This document shows positions 22,026-33,872 of a stretch of 64,000 bases of DNA, piece after piece. Position numbers and translations under genes: made by a program. Location: the NCBI GenBank assembly GCA_022813625.1, contig JAKLMB010000007.1, positions 248,001-312,000 of the forward strand, read 5' to 3'. Source of the stretch: Aaosphaeria pasadenensis (lineage: Eukaryota; Ascomycota; Dothideomycetes; Pleosporales). Each line of letters begins with the position of its first letter. Positions within the stretch are counted from its first letter, which is position 1. Below the pieces are notes generated by a model. That model did no database searches and was not told the DNA's origin. It saw nothing but the letters and a program-made list of their open reading frames with translations.

Positions 22026-23830
22026 ATGGCCGACCGGTATATCCCAGAGCATCGCCGTACTACCTTTAAGGCAAAGAGCGCCTTCAAGCCTGATGAACTC
22101 CGCCGCCGCCGTGAGGAGCAACAGGTCGAGATCCGTCGCGCCAAACGTGAAGAGAACCTCGCCAAACGTCGTGGTATCGGAGGAGGCGACCGACCTGGTG
22201 CTGGCCTAGGTGCTGCTCCCGATAGCGATGATGAGGGCGGCAACATCGAGAGCCAGGTAAGTCTGAGACCATTACCCCTCGCTACTTTCCAGGGTGGCGC
22301 CGCGACGCCATCAACCCTCGAGAATACCATTGCTAACAGCCCATGTCCAGCTCAACGAAGAACTCCCCCAGATGGTGAAGGGCGTATTCTCCGAGCAGAT
22401 TGATGAGCAGATCCAGGCGACAACGAAGTTCCGGAAATTATTGTCCAAGGAGCGAAACCCCCCCATCGAGCGTGTCATTGAGACCGGCGTCGTGAGCAGA
22501 TTCGTCGAGTTCCTAAACTCCCCCCACACACTGGTGCAGTTCGAGGCCGCTTGGGCCTTGACCAACATTGCCTCCGGCTCTGCCCAGCAGACCCAGGTTG
22601 TTATTGAGGCTGGTGCTGTACCCATCTTCGTCCAGCTCCTCAGCAGCCATGAGCCCGACGTTCGGGAGCAGGCCGTCTGGGCACTTGGAAACATCGCTGG
22701 TGACAGCCCTGCCTGCCGTGATTTCGTCCTCCAGGCCGGTGCTCTCCGCCCCCTTCTCGCTCTGCTCGGCGACAGCCGCAAGCTTAGCATGCTCAGGAAT
22801 GCTACATGGACGTTGAGCAACTTCTGCCGTGGCAAGACCCCCCAGCCCGACTGGCAGACTGTACGTTATCCAATACAACCTACTGAGTTTAATGCGCTGA
22901 CACACCGTCCAGATCCAACCTGCCCTCCCCGTACTTGCCAAGCTCGTCTACTCCCTTGACGATGAAGTCCTGATCGATGCATGCTGGGCAATCTCTTACC
23001 TTTCCGACGGCTCCAACGACAAGATTCAAGCAGTTATCGAGGCCGGCATCCCCCGCCGTCTTGTAGAGCTGCTCATGCATGCTTCTACTTCTGTACAAAC
23101 CCCGGCCCTCCGATCCGTTGGCAACATCGTCACTGGAGATGATGTGCAGACCCAGGTCATCATCAATTGCGGTGCTTTGCCCGCACTTCTCTCTCTGCTG
23201 AGCTCTACTAAGGATGGCATCCGCAAGGAGGCATGCTGGACAATCAGCAATGTCACCGCTGGAAACTCTACCCAGATCCAGGCAGTCATTGATGCCAACA
23301 TCATCCCTCCTCTGATCCACCTCCTCCAAAACGGAGACTTCAAGACCAGGAAAGAAGCCTGCTGGGCAATCTCCAACGCCACCTCCGGTGGTCTTCAGAA
23401 GCCCGCTCAGATCAGGTACCTCGTCCAGAGTGGCTGCATCAGGCCTCTGTGTGACTTGCTTGCATGCCCGGACAACAAGATCATCCAGGTCGCTTTGGAC
23501 GGACTGGAGAACATCTTGAAGGTTGGCGAGATGGACAAGGAGTCGGGTGCTGACGGCAACAACGGCGAGCCCATCAACCGATATGCGCTCTTCATCGAGG
23601 AGGTCGGCGGCATGGAGAAGATCCACGACTGCCAGAACAACGCCAACGAGGAGATCTACATGAAGGCATACAACATCATCGAGAAGTACTTCTCCGACGA
23701 GGAGGGCGAGGCTGAGAACATGGCCGAGACCAATCCCCAAATCAACCAGGACGGTCACTTCGGCTTCGGCGCTCAGCAGCAACAGCAAAACTTCAACTTC
23801 GCCAACGGCGGTGACTCAATGGATATGTGA
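22026..23830 (+). CDS. SRP1: importin subunit alpha (karyopherin alpha)
   Basis: Nuclear import adaptor that binds classical nuclear localisation signals and importin beta. Exons 22026-22256, 22351-22860 and 22913-23830 give 552 aa. The N-terminal importin-beta-binding domain has [20 protein letters not shown] and further basic clusters to residue 60. About ten armadillo repeats follow, with the repeated cargo-site W/N pattern [47 protein letters not shown] and [11 protein letters not shown]. The Gln-rich acidic tail ends GGDSMDM. Intron 1 contains the branch-like GCTAAC and both introns have normal GT/AG ends. Length and repeat count match the fungal family. Confidence 0.97.
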
Positions 23831-25106
23831 GCTATGTCACGAAGTGATAGTTCGCTTTCCTGCCGTTTCGAGCGCAAGTCGTTGCTGGGGATGAAAATTG
23901 TAAGAAGGCTAAATGCTGGAAAGACCAATTCAGTGTTTGACAATTATTGGTCGTCGAGATACCCAAGTGGCTGTACAGGAAAGCCATGTGCAGACTGTCC
24001 GATGCAGTCCCCCATTGCCCCTCTCCCTCAATGGCTCAACCCACAACCCCCATCTTCCCGATCAGCCCTGTCGGCGACATGTTTACTGTCGATCTCAGGT
24101 ATATTTAATTCATTATTCTCCCGGCTCGAAAACCGTTCCCATCCGATTCCGGACCGACCCCTTTGTTATGATTATTATGAAAGCCTCGTAAGATACACCG
24201 TCATGTAACCCCCTTATTCAGCCGCATCATATCCCCGGAGTTGCGAGTTTTGGTTTACGTCTTTCTTTCCTTCCACTGCAATTGGACCACGTCATTGGCC
24301 CTTTGGGGCCGGTTTGCACAGGCAGCGTGATGGCATTGGTAGGGTTGGTCATGAGTGGACGCGTGCCATTCCCGCCTGCGTGGGTACAGAAGAGACTGAA
24401 GGCAACATAGCAAAATGCAAAAGAAACCCTTTAACCTATCTTCTCTATGCAAGTGATGCAGTGCATTTATCGAATTTGTATTTCGAAGTATGTGCAGTTT
24501 CGAACATGATGAGTGAACAGTTACCAGTGACAACCAGCTTTTTACCTTTATAGAACACATGAACTTCTTTACATCTTTGAGGATCGCATGTAGACGACCC
24601 AGATACAGTCTTTTTGATACCAATTATCAAATTACTGGTAATCTCGTTCCAATGAGGGGAAAACCTTGCTTGCTTACCTCCCCTTGCTCCTGTGAGGTGT
24701 CTTGGCGGCCGGGCATCCGACCCCACGAACCCCACGACAGGTCTGCCAGTCCCAGCTCGTCATAGGCGTGGGGGGAGATGCGTGTACATACATACATATC
24801 TCAATAATAATTCCTGTATCCGCAAGTTGCTTCTGTGTGTACATAGTTATTCACCCTATACGCTGTCGTCAAGACTGTCAATTCTAGGATGTTTGCGTTT
24901 CACTGAAAGCGTTGACCATCATACCTTGCTGATGGCGCAATCCTCAATACCTATCTTGCCATCTCACCTCTCTGGGCTCGTGCTACAGTCATATTGTCTT
25001 CTTCCATAAAACTGCGCGCACAACGAACCACACACCCATCCTACAATCCACACCTCCAAGCTGAGCATACCCATTGCATACTTTAGCCATTGTCTCTTGG
25101 AACACG
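23831..25106. other. intergenic, importin alpha 3' end and DUG3 promoter
   Basis: 1.28 kb between two same-strand genes. Several short frames exist on both strands but none has a domain or good start. The left part is likely the importin alpha 3' untranslated region. No RNA gene is recognisable. Confidence 0.55.
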
Positions 25107-26413
25107 ATGTGCAGATTTATGGTAGCTCCACTGACTCATCACCGCTGTTCACCCTCTGACACACGATCAGGTTTACAAGGGCAAGGATGAGATACTTCTC
25201 TCCGAACTCATCCTAAACCCGACTCATTCCATTCTCACACAGTCTTTCGATTCTCGGTTGCGATTAGTATGTTCCCCCCGCCTTCCGTCCATGAAGTTTC
25301 TCGCTGACTAGCTGCTAGGACCGTCGCCGACCGCACAATGGCGATGGCTTTGGAATTGGTTACTACACCTCGCCATCGCTCGGACCCGAACCATGCGTAT
25401 TTACTTCTACCATTCCTGCCTGGAACTGCATAAACCTGTCTCGTATCGCATCGAAGACGACGTCCTCGCTCCTGTTCGCACACGTCCGCGCCACCACCGA
25501 GGGCAACCTGTCCGATTCTAACTGCCACCCGTTCCTATACAAAAGTCTCATGTTCATGCACAATGGAGGGATTGGATGTTTCAAGCAGATCAAGAGGCGA
25601 TTGGCCTTGAGCTTGAACGAACAGTGGTTCACGCTCGTCCAGGGCTCCACAGATTCCGAGTGGGCATTTGCCTTGTTCCTGGACTGCTTGGACAAGGCGG
25701 GACATCACCCCGACTCGGAACCTAAGAAGGGAGGTTTCGGACATACTGTATTGCGGAAGGCCATTTTGAAGACAATCGAGAGGATAAATGGATTTATCAA
25801 GGAGATTGTGGGCGAGGAAGGCGTCGGAAGCGAAGATAGCAGGAGTCTGCTGAACTTTGCCGTTACAGACGGAGATAGTGTCATCTGCACACGATATGTC
25901 AGCTCCCGAACCGACGAAGCTGCGAGTCTATTCTTCTCCAGCGGGACAAGCTGGAAAGAATCGAAAGGAAACCAACATGGGGCCGAGAGCACGAGCTCTA
26001 CCGACCCTGAAAAGAAGGACTATGTGATGGAGAGAAGAGACAAAGGCTCTGACATTGTACTTGTCGCAAGTGAGCCATTGACATTTGAGAGAGGTGCGTA
26101 TACTGCAGCATTTTAAGCATGCGCAAGTTTACTGACGCTTACCTCAGACAATTGGGTCACCGTTCCCACAAACTCGACCATCACAATCTACAAGCAGACA
26201 GTCATGATACATCCTATCATTGACGAATTCTACTCAGCCAACCCTGCGCATTCTCGTTCTGCGGGCTTCGCACAAGCGAAAGGGCAGACCATTACTGGCC
26301 CGGATAAGAGAGTCTTACCTCAGTCAAGTAATGGAACTGATAGTGGATCGGTCAGCCCACAAAGAAGCGCGGAGATTGTGAACGGAGCTATCAGCAGGCT
26401 GAAGGTGAATTGA
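25107..26413 (+). CDS. DUG3: Dug3-type glutamine amidotransferase
   Basis: Subunit of the alternative glutathione degradation complex (Dug1/Dug2/Dug3). As an Ntn hydrolase it removes the gamma-glutamyl group. Exons 25107-25121, 25171-25266, 25319-26093 and 26148-26413 give 383 aa. Exon 1 is only 15 nt and encodes MCRFM, so it alone supplies the catalytic Cys2 nucleophile. Further class II amidotransferase signatures are NPTHSILTQSFDSR, RPHNGDGFGIGYY (the binding loop), LLFAHVRATTEGNLSDSNCHPF and LMFMHNGGIGCF. The C-terminus has IVLVASEPLTFERDNWVTVPTNSTI, restored across intron 3. Length is close to yeast Dug3 (357 aa). Confidence 0.94.
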
Positions 26414-26748
26414 TTAAATCCGCTTCTCAATGAGGATGTGGCGGCCTTAACGTGTTGTTGTTTGCATAGCGTTCTCGCAAATTGTATGGCTGAGTTGCAT
26501 CGCAGCAATCAATTCAGTTAATTCTTTTTTTCTCTCATACTTTGTCTTGTTGGGCTTAGAATGGGTTGTCACATATAGAAAGAAAATCACGACATTGCCC
26601 TACTGGAATAACATTGTTACCAATAGTTGCATGGCCCCACTTCCCCAGGGATCCATGTCACGTAAATACCCTAGACCTCCATATCTTAGGTAGCTCCCTT
26701 GGATACTTCCCCTCCCCCACCAACGTCACTGAGAGCTCTACATCTACA
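26414..26748. other. intergenic, reductase promoter
   Basis: 335 bp. The reductase frame is open back to 26566, but that upstream part has no family similarity and is probably leader. TCACGTAA at about 26657-26664 is a near-E-box. Nothing else is evident. Confidence 0.5.
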
Positions 26749-27771
26749 ATGGCATCTGAACAACCCTACATTTTGGTTACGGGCGCCACGGGATTCATCG
26801 GCGCCCATGTGGTCGATGAATTACTTCGTCGAAACATCAAGGTCCGAGCTGCTACAAGAAGTCTTGAAAAGGGCGAGTCCTTGAAGGCAGCCAGGCCAAA
26901 GTATGCCGAGCTACTAGACATCGTCCAAGTCACCGACTTCTCTGAACCAACGTCTCTCCTCGACGCGGTCAAAGATGTTACGGGCGTCATTCATGTGGCC
27001 AGCCCATTCACATTCAACGTCACGGACAATGAGAAAGAATTGATCAAGCCGGCATTGGCAGGCGTGCGCGCAATCCTCGAGGCTGCAGCCGAGAATTCAA
27101 ATGTCAAGAGGATCGTTATTACTTCTTCATTTGCATCGGTTGTCGATGTCAACCGCACCGCGCCGCCTAGGTTCGAGTACACTGCTAAAGACTGGAACCC
27201 GCTTTCCTACGAGGAATCGGTAGCCAAAGAGACGAGCCCAGTCATTGCTTATCGGGGTTCCAAGAAGTTCGCCGAGCTTGAGGCATGGAAGTTCGTCGAG
27301 GAGAAGAAGCCTGGATTCGACATTGTTACCCTGTGTCCACCTATGGTTTTCGGCCCAGTTGTCCATCCTCTGTCTAAGGTGGAGGATCTGAATGAGTCAA
27401 ATGCGTCGCTTTGGAAGGTGGCAAGCGGCCAGGAGTTCCCGGCAGCCCGAGTCCCCTTCTGGGTCGACGTGCGGGACCTTGCTGTAGCTCATGTGGAAGC
27501 ACTGCTGAGACCCGAGGCTGGTGGCAAGCGATATACTGTCACCAGTCCGGAGAAATATTCATATGGGCTCGTCGCTGATATTATCAAGGAAGAGTTTCCT
27601 TCGATCAAGGATAGGATTGCGGCAGGCAACCAGCCGGTCGTTGATACTCATGATTTGGACGGCCATACTGCTGCGAAGGAGTTGGGTGTCAAGTATACCG
27701 GGTTCAAGCAGACTGTTAAGGACTTTGTCGAGGAGGCTTTGTCATTGGAGAAGGCTAATTTGACCAAGTGA
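26749..27771 (+). CDS. NAD(P)-dependent reductase, dihydroflavonol-4-reductase/Gre2 type
   Basis: Extended short-chain dehydrogenase, 340 aa, single exon. I start at MASEQPYILVTGATG (26749), because the Rossmann strand begins seven residues later as in relatives. Residues 7-18 give the nucleotide-binding TGATGFIGAHV. VIHVASPF and VKRIVITSSFASV (catalytic Ser), then YRGSKKFAE (YxxxK with catalytic Tyr and Lys) complete the active site, and TLCPPMVFGP follows. Arg36/Arg40 in VRAATRS suggest NADPH use, as in this family. Family members reduce carbonyls such as methylglyoxal or isovaleraldehyde; the substrate here is unknown. Confidence 0.92.
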   Translation: MASEQPYILVTGATGFIGAHVVDELLRRNIKVRAATRSLEKGESLKAARPKYAELLDIVQVTDFSEPTSLLDAVKDVTGVIHVASPFTFNVTDNEKELIKPALAGVRAILEAAAENSNVKRIVITSSFASVVDVNRTAPPRFEYTAKDWNPLSYEESVAKETSPVIAYRGSKKFAELEAWKFVEEKKPGFDIVTLCPPMVFGPVVHPLSKVEDLNESNASLWKVASGQEFPAARVPFWVDVRDLAVAHVEALLRPEAGGKRYTVTSPEKYSYGLVADIIKEEFPSIKDRIAAGNQPVVDTHDLDGHTAAKELGVKYTGFKQTVKDFVEEALSLEKANLTK

Positions 27772-28016
27772 TTCAGTGTAGATTAATAAAATACATGTAT
27801 CGCCCTGTTGAATATTAATGACCATTTGTCCGTGAACGAATGTTTCCACTAGAGACCAAGGCGACCAGCAGGTAGAACATGCGATGATGAGTGTGGCCAT
27901 GAAGCTCGCGCACGGACACTTTTACCGCACCCTTCGACTGCACTGGTAGACGCGTTCTCTCGCTTTCCCCCACGTCTTCATCGCATCCACCAAACAACAT
28001 CACATCACCATCCAGC

Positions 28017-31000
28017 ATGAGCGCGACACCAGAAGCTCCCCGCCGACGTTCCGGGCGCGTTCCCAAAAGAAAACACGTCGATTTGGCAGATGTTGGCTCC
28101 TCCGCCGACGATTCGAGCGACGCCGAGCCCGACGAGGAAGAATTGCGCGAGAAGCGACGCAAGAAGGCAAAGAAGCCCAAAACCAATGGCGCGACAGTAA
28201 GCCTGGCCATCCGGCCTGCAGGTCCCAAGGCCAAGAAGGCGCCGAAGCCGCGGAAGGTGCCCATACGCAAGAGCGCGTTGCACGAGGAGGACATCAGTGG
28301 GCTTTACGCAGAAGTCTTTGCACACGGAAACAAGCTCGAGGACGTCGCGGCACAATGGGTTGCGAGCTTCGGCGAGCATGAGGCGCGTGCCGTGGCCGAC
28401 GTGGTCAATTTCGTCTTGCGCGCCGCGGGCTGCACGATCAAGATTGATGAAAACGACATCGCAGACCCCGATAATTGCCCGAACCGTCTGGGCGATATAC
28501 AAGAGGAGTACCAAGCTGTAAGTTGCGTGCGAGGCGTTGTGTGGACGCGCGCTGACACGAAGTAGCAAGAGATTGTTGACTACCCACTACTGAACAAGAC
28601 GCGAGGCGGGACGGCGTTCAAGCACGCGCTACAGGGCTTTTTCTCTGCTCTCATCGAGACCATCGCGCAGAATGGCCTTCTTTACAATAATACAGAACTT
28701 ATCGAGAACATTGAGGTGTGGATCAGCACCATGTCCTCCGCTCCTAATCGACCCTTCAGACACACAAGCACCGTTGCTTCGTTGGCAATTACTGGCGCAC
28801 TTGCAAGAGTCGCGAGTGAGATTGTAGAGACGACAGCAAAGAAGATCCGACAGAGCGAGGGCGAATCGAAGAAGGCACGCGTCAACAAAGCACGCGTCCA
28901 AGCAGCAAACAAGGAGGTGGAGGAGCTTAATCAGAAGCTGGAGGTCGTAGACGCAGCAATCACAGATTGGTTCGATACCGTCTACATTCACAGATATCGA
29001 GATGTCGATCCGCGGGTCCGGGTCGAGTGCGTTGAGGCACTTGCGGACTGGATCATGACATACCCAGACAAGTTCTTCGATGGACAGCATCTGCGATACC
29101 TGGGTTGGGTGCTTTCTGATCCTCATGCCCCAACGCGAATTGAAGTCCTGAAGCAGCTCCAGAAACTCTTCAGTGACAGCGAGAAGTTGGGCGGACTGAA
29201 AACTTTCACAGAGAGATTCCGACCACGAATAGTGGAAATGGCAACCCACGATGTTGAGACGAACGTGCGCACAGCGGCTGTAGAGCTATTGGACATTTTG
29301 CGAGAGGCAGGCTCTCTCGAGCCTGACGATGTTGATTCTGTAGGAAGGCTTGTTTTCGATGCCGAGCCGAAGGTCCGAAAAGCTGTTGTTGGTTTCTTTG
29401 CCGAAACTATCAATGGTGCATACCAGATGCAGGTTGAAGATATGGGTGGACAGGAAGCTCTAGACGAGGCTCTTGCTCCTCCCGAGGGTGAAGAGGAATT
29501 CGAGAACCCCAGGCTGGAGTGGCTGAAACTCAAGTGCTTAGTTGAACAACTACTGGCATACGATTCAGAAGACAACGAGCTCCCATCACAAATCGCCCGC
29601 ATTGCACCTCCAGGGTCAGAACTGGGGCTCGCGGCGGGTGATAGCACGTCACGTTTTTACTTGGCCACACAGGCTGTGTACGACGCAATACCAGAGCTAC
29701 AGTCCTGGGAAGTGCTTGCTGGTTATCTACTGTACGATCACTCAAAGACGGCGCAGGATGGCGCTGGCGATGATGTAGAGCTCATGCTCCAACAAAACTG
29801 TAAGCTGGACGAGCAGCAAGAGACAACGCTTTTAGATGTTCTGAACGCATCCGTGAAGATTACGCTACAACGCCTCGCGGAATCTCAGAAGGACAAGAAG
29901 AAGACCAAGGCACAGCGGGAGGCGGACCAAGAAGAGCACTCAGACACAGTCCGGAAGCTATCTACCCTGATTCCTCAATTACTGAAGAAGTTCGGCGCAG
30001 TACCTGAAGCGGCTTCGCTCTGTCTTCGACTTGAACGAGAGCTCAATCTCGATGTATTCCAAGAGCTGCGGCAGACGGCTGCACTGAAAGCTCTCTTAGA
30101 CGACGTCATCCGCCAATTCGTCACACATCACAACGAGCATGTCCTGGATGAGGCAATACAGTCCATATCTCACCATCTCACGCACGAGGAGTCACAAGAG
30201 ATCACCGAGAGCAAAGTGCAGGGACTATGGGATGAGCTGCTGCAGACATTCAACGTCATCCGTTCTGGTCAAGACGTTGCAGCCCGCGGCGACCTACCGC
30301 CCAATGCACTCACAGGCCTCTCAAACATAGTCCTCAAGATAGCCAAACTTTCCAAGATCTCAGAGCCCTCAATACTCGACCACACCCCCACAACAAACCC
30401 CAAGAGCCGGGCAAAGAGTTCGAGAAAGACACCTTCCACTCCGCCGATCACCACTCTCCTGCAGATACTCCACCGCGGCATTCCCGTCGAAGACGTCGAC
30501 GCAGACACAGACGTTGCCGAAGACGCACTCGTCGGCCACACAATGAACGCGATGCTCGCATATTTCGTATGGAAGTTCCGGTACTGCGCGAACCATCTCG
30601 AGGCCGGCACTGCGATCCCCGACAACGAACTCACATACATCGCAGAGCGCAGGGACGTCTGCCTCACAGCACTAATGGGCATAATGGAGAGCCGAAAGGG
30701 CGCCGACGACCTCCGGCTCGAGGCCGCGCAACTCCTGCTCGACATCTACAACATGTTCTACGCCCTCAAGCGAGTCAAAACCAGCGCCCAAACACCCAAG
30801 AAGCCCCAAGGCCGCGGGACGACCCAACCCAACGACGACTGGGAAGTCCTCTGCCAGCAAATCGACGCGCCCACAACAAAAGTCCTCCTCCAGATCCTCA
30901 CAGCCGCGGAATCCAACCTCGCCAAGCGCACAAGACGACACCTCGAGGAGCCAGACATCGACGACGACCCGATCGACCCGGACGACGAGCCGGAAAGCAG

Positions 31001-31511
31001 CGACGACGAGGCGGAAGAGGAAGATGAGCGCGTGCAGGAGGAGAAGAAGATGCGCACGCTGCTCGCCGAGTTCCGCCTCTGCTACCTCGGCAGCCGGCTC
31101 GTGAACTCTGTGCAGGTGGGCACGCTGGGGCCGGACGTCAGGAAGCGCCTCGAGAAGAATAAGACGAAGCTGGGTCACGACTGGAAGGAAGTCGTGGCGC
31201 ACCTCGACATCGTGAAGACGCTGAAGAGCAAGGCTGCGAAGAAGAGCGCGAAGGCGAAGGAGGGTGAGGCTGCCCCCAACGCAGTCACAACCAACGCCAA
31301 CGCGAAACAACATAAGAGCAAGGAGATTGTCGTCGAGAGCGACAGCGAGGAGGAAGAGGAAGACGAGGAGGCGGAGGAACAAGGCCACAACGAGGACGAG
31401 GAAATGGCGGACCAAGACGACGACGGCGACGGCGACGGACAGCACGTCAATGGCGACGCCAACAACGCCTCCGACCACAGTCCAGAAGTAGAAAGCGTCC
31501 TTGGGGATTGA
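28017..31511 (+). CDS. SCC3: cohesin subunit Scc3 (STAG/SA family)
   Basis: Fourth core subunit of cohesin, which binds Scc1 and DNA and recruits regulators for sister chromatid cohesion. Exons 28017-28517 and 28566-31511 give 1148 aa. The basic, disordered N-terminus (RRRSGRVPKRKHVD) precedes a helical core. Typical STAG signatures are FFSALIETIAQNGLLYNN, WFDTVYIHRYRDVDPRVRVECVEALADWI and YLRYLGWVLSDPHAPTRIEVLKQLQKLF (the SCD, about residues 300-390), followed by HEAT-like helices. The C-terminal 120 residues are Lys-rich then strongly acidic (EEEEEDEEAEEQ), a low-complexity tail. The 48-nt intron joins EEYQA to QEIVDYPLL. Length agrees with fungal Scc3/Psc3/Irr1. Confidence 0.95.
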
Positions 31512-31987
31512 TTTTAATCCATGTTTTGTTTCTTTCCCATCATGTTCGATTGCGGGAGGATGTATTGGGGGGGAAAGAGGGAAAGTTCCTCTCTTCATGT
31601 TCTGACTGGAAAATCTTTTTATTAGCGATATGAAACTTTCTTCTTTTCTGCTCTCTCTTTCATCATCGTCTTACTTCTTTTTTTCACGTATGTATGTCAT
31701 GATTGTGGTGAGTGGAATCGAGGCTGTGTATCTGTACCTATTCTATGCATTTGTGTAATCTGTGGGGAATGGAATGAACTGAAATGAAGTTAAATGAGAA
31801 AGTGTTGGTTATTTTTGTCTATGTTCTCTTGTGGCTATGTGCGGAGTTGATATCAAAGGGAGCAGCAGCAACGGAATGATCGATTGCCGTCTTAAGCATG
31901 GCCAGCTAGTTCATTCAACGATGGATTGATATCACAAACAAGTACGATTCATCTACAGGTATCACATCTTTCCACGAACAACCCCCA
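31512..31987. other. convergent intergenic spacer
   Basis: 476 bp between the 3' ends of SCC3 and the 320-aa gene. T-rich runs such as ctttcttcttttctgctctctc lie just after SCC3. No coding sequence; a large plus-strand frame that starts here is antisense to the neighbouring gene. Confidence 0.55.
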
Positions 31988-33009
31988 TCACTCCCCCTTC
32001 CTCTTCGCCTCCATCAACCTTCTATACGTATCAATAATCGTCAACCTCTCCACCCCCAACTCCTCCCTCTTCCTCAAACTCCCCGCCTTATTCGGCACAT
32101 TCCCCACATTCACCGTCGCCCCATCCCTGACCTTAAAAATCTCCCTCGGCACCCTCGTGATCTCCGGCGGCGCCTGCACAACATCATGCAGTCCCGTCTT
32201 CTGCTTTCCCCGCCTCTGCAACGCATCCCACAGATCCTCCTCCTTGGAATCCACCTCCCCAACCACCAACTTCCTTTTCCCCTTCTTCCCCTTCTTCCCC
32301 TTCCCACTCACCCCCGCCGCCAACTCCTCCTCCCCCCAGAGTGCGTCATACTCATCCCTCTCCTCCTCCGCCAGCTCCTTCTCCTCCATCTCCTTATCAC
32401 GAATCCGCTCCTCCTCCTTCCGCCACCCAGCCTGCAGCCGCTTAAGCTTCTTCTCATGCTTCGTGACGCGGTGGTCCTTCACGCCCGCGATCTTCTTCCC
32501 CGTCTTCTGCAGCCCGGCTAAGGGAAGCGCTTGGTTGACGCGCGACGAGAACTCCGAGAGTCGCTCGCCGGGGAGGATCTTGAGTTGCTGTGTCTCGCTG
32601 TTCGTCGTATCCGTTTCCTTTGTCACAGCCTCCTCCTCATCGTCGCCGTCACGGTCCTGGGGTTTCTTGCCGTGGGGCGGTTTCGCAGCGCCCTTCTTCT
32701 TAGGCGCAGGAACCCCGTCGTCGAGCCCGTTTCGATGTTTGCCGGTCTTCTTGAGCTCGAGGAGCCGGGAGAAGGCTTTGGGCGTGTCGTCTTTGCCGTA
32801 CCCGGGGATCGTCTTTGTTGTTTTTCGCTTTTTCGCGCTGCGTCCGGTTTGCGTGTTGGAGACTGGGAGGGAGGCTGCGCGGGTTGTGGGGGGGAGTTCG
32901 TAGCTATGTTATTACATTGTCAGTTGTGAGTTGGGATGGGGGAGGTGGAGGGGGAAACGTACTGCGACTCATCGCGGTCGACTGCTTTGCGCTTGTGCTT
33001 GTGTGGCAT
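31988..33009 (-). CDS. basic coiled-coil protein, probably nucleolar
   Basis: Two exons, 33009-32963 and 32903-31988, give 320 aa starting MPHKHKRKAVDRDESHYELP. The intron (59 nt) closes the frame exactly. Composition is strongly basic: RSAKKRKTTKTIPGYGKD and KTGKHRNG in the first half, a charged coiled coil KHEKKLKRLQAGWRKEEERI around residue 180, KGKKGKKGKRK and a final helix RLTIIDTYRRLMEAKRKGE. LHDVVQAPPEITRVPR near residue 265 is reminiscent of the CCDC137 family of nucleolar proteins, but that similarity is weak and from memory. Nuclear or nucleolar location is inferred from the basic clusters. The 5.1-kb region upstream is unusually long for this genome. Confidence 0.85.
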
Positions 33010-33854
33010 CTTTGCTTTTCACTGTGTCGTTTCGTTGTTGTTGTGGTGGTGGTGGTGTTTTGTACAGAGTACCTAGGTAGCGTTAGGTCGTTCCTCGAAA
33101 CTTTTTTTTTTCTCTGCGATGCGAGTGCAGGGCAGGCCCTGCGTCAGTGCTAAGCTTTTTGGAAAAGCGGAGGGTGGGCTTGGCGGGGCGTGGTTTGTCT
33201 TAGATGGCGATGGCAGGAATGGGTTCCCTGGACCTAGGGCTTAGTTGAATGTATATGTGGTTTTGTATGGTTTCTTTGATATTGAGATGGGATTTTGTAT
33301 TTATTTCATTTGCGAACTTGATTTTATTTTTTTTGCTGGTTGGAGAAGGAGGATGGGATGGGGGTATGTATGGATGGGAAGGTGTATGGAGGACCGACCC
33401 GCACTATCCCCACAGTTTGGAAGTATGGCCGTTGGGTTTGTTGATATGTTCACGCAGATATGGATGGGTAGATACACTTTACACTTCGCTCTAATTGTGA
33501 AGAACATCTTCACATTACCGGTTTGATTGAAGAAAACATCCTGTTCACCACAAGATTACGTAGTACTCACACCAGTGTACACCTTTCTGTTCATCTTCAA
33601 CCACTCCATTGAAGTTTGGCATTACAATCGCGTCTGCATCCTATGGGTACGGAGTACTCGTACTGGCTACAAGGCCTCGCGTTGGAAGACAGATGTTCAC
33701 ATCCGTGTATGAGAGCTATGAAGGTAAGTGGGCGCGCAGATATACGTTACAAATCACCGTGTACATCTTGGAGGTAAGATGCTATCTATAGTTCGCATAC
33801 TCTTTCAATTCCCACCTCCAGCCGCAAAGTGCCACTCCGCACCGCACCGCACCG

Positions 33855-33872
33855 CGCCGCGGCGCCGCGGCG
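33855..33872. repeat. 18-bp perfect GC-only palindrome
   Basis: The 18-nt self-complementary sequence cgccgcggcgccgcggcg is flanked on the left by repeats of gcacc (about 33836-33852). All 18 positions are G or C, which stands out in this moderately AT-rich stretch. It could extrude as a hairpin or be a dyad protein site; no evidence decides. Confidence 0.7.

Noticed and set aside
31926..32903. 325-codon plus-strand frame, Ser/Phe/Pro-rich
   Set aside because: It is antisense to the 320-aa basic protein gene, whose two-exon model closes exactly. The composition is what reverse-reading Lys/Glu codons gives.
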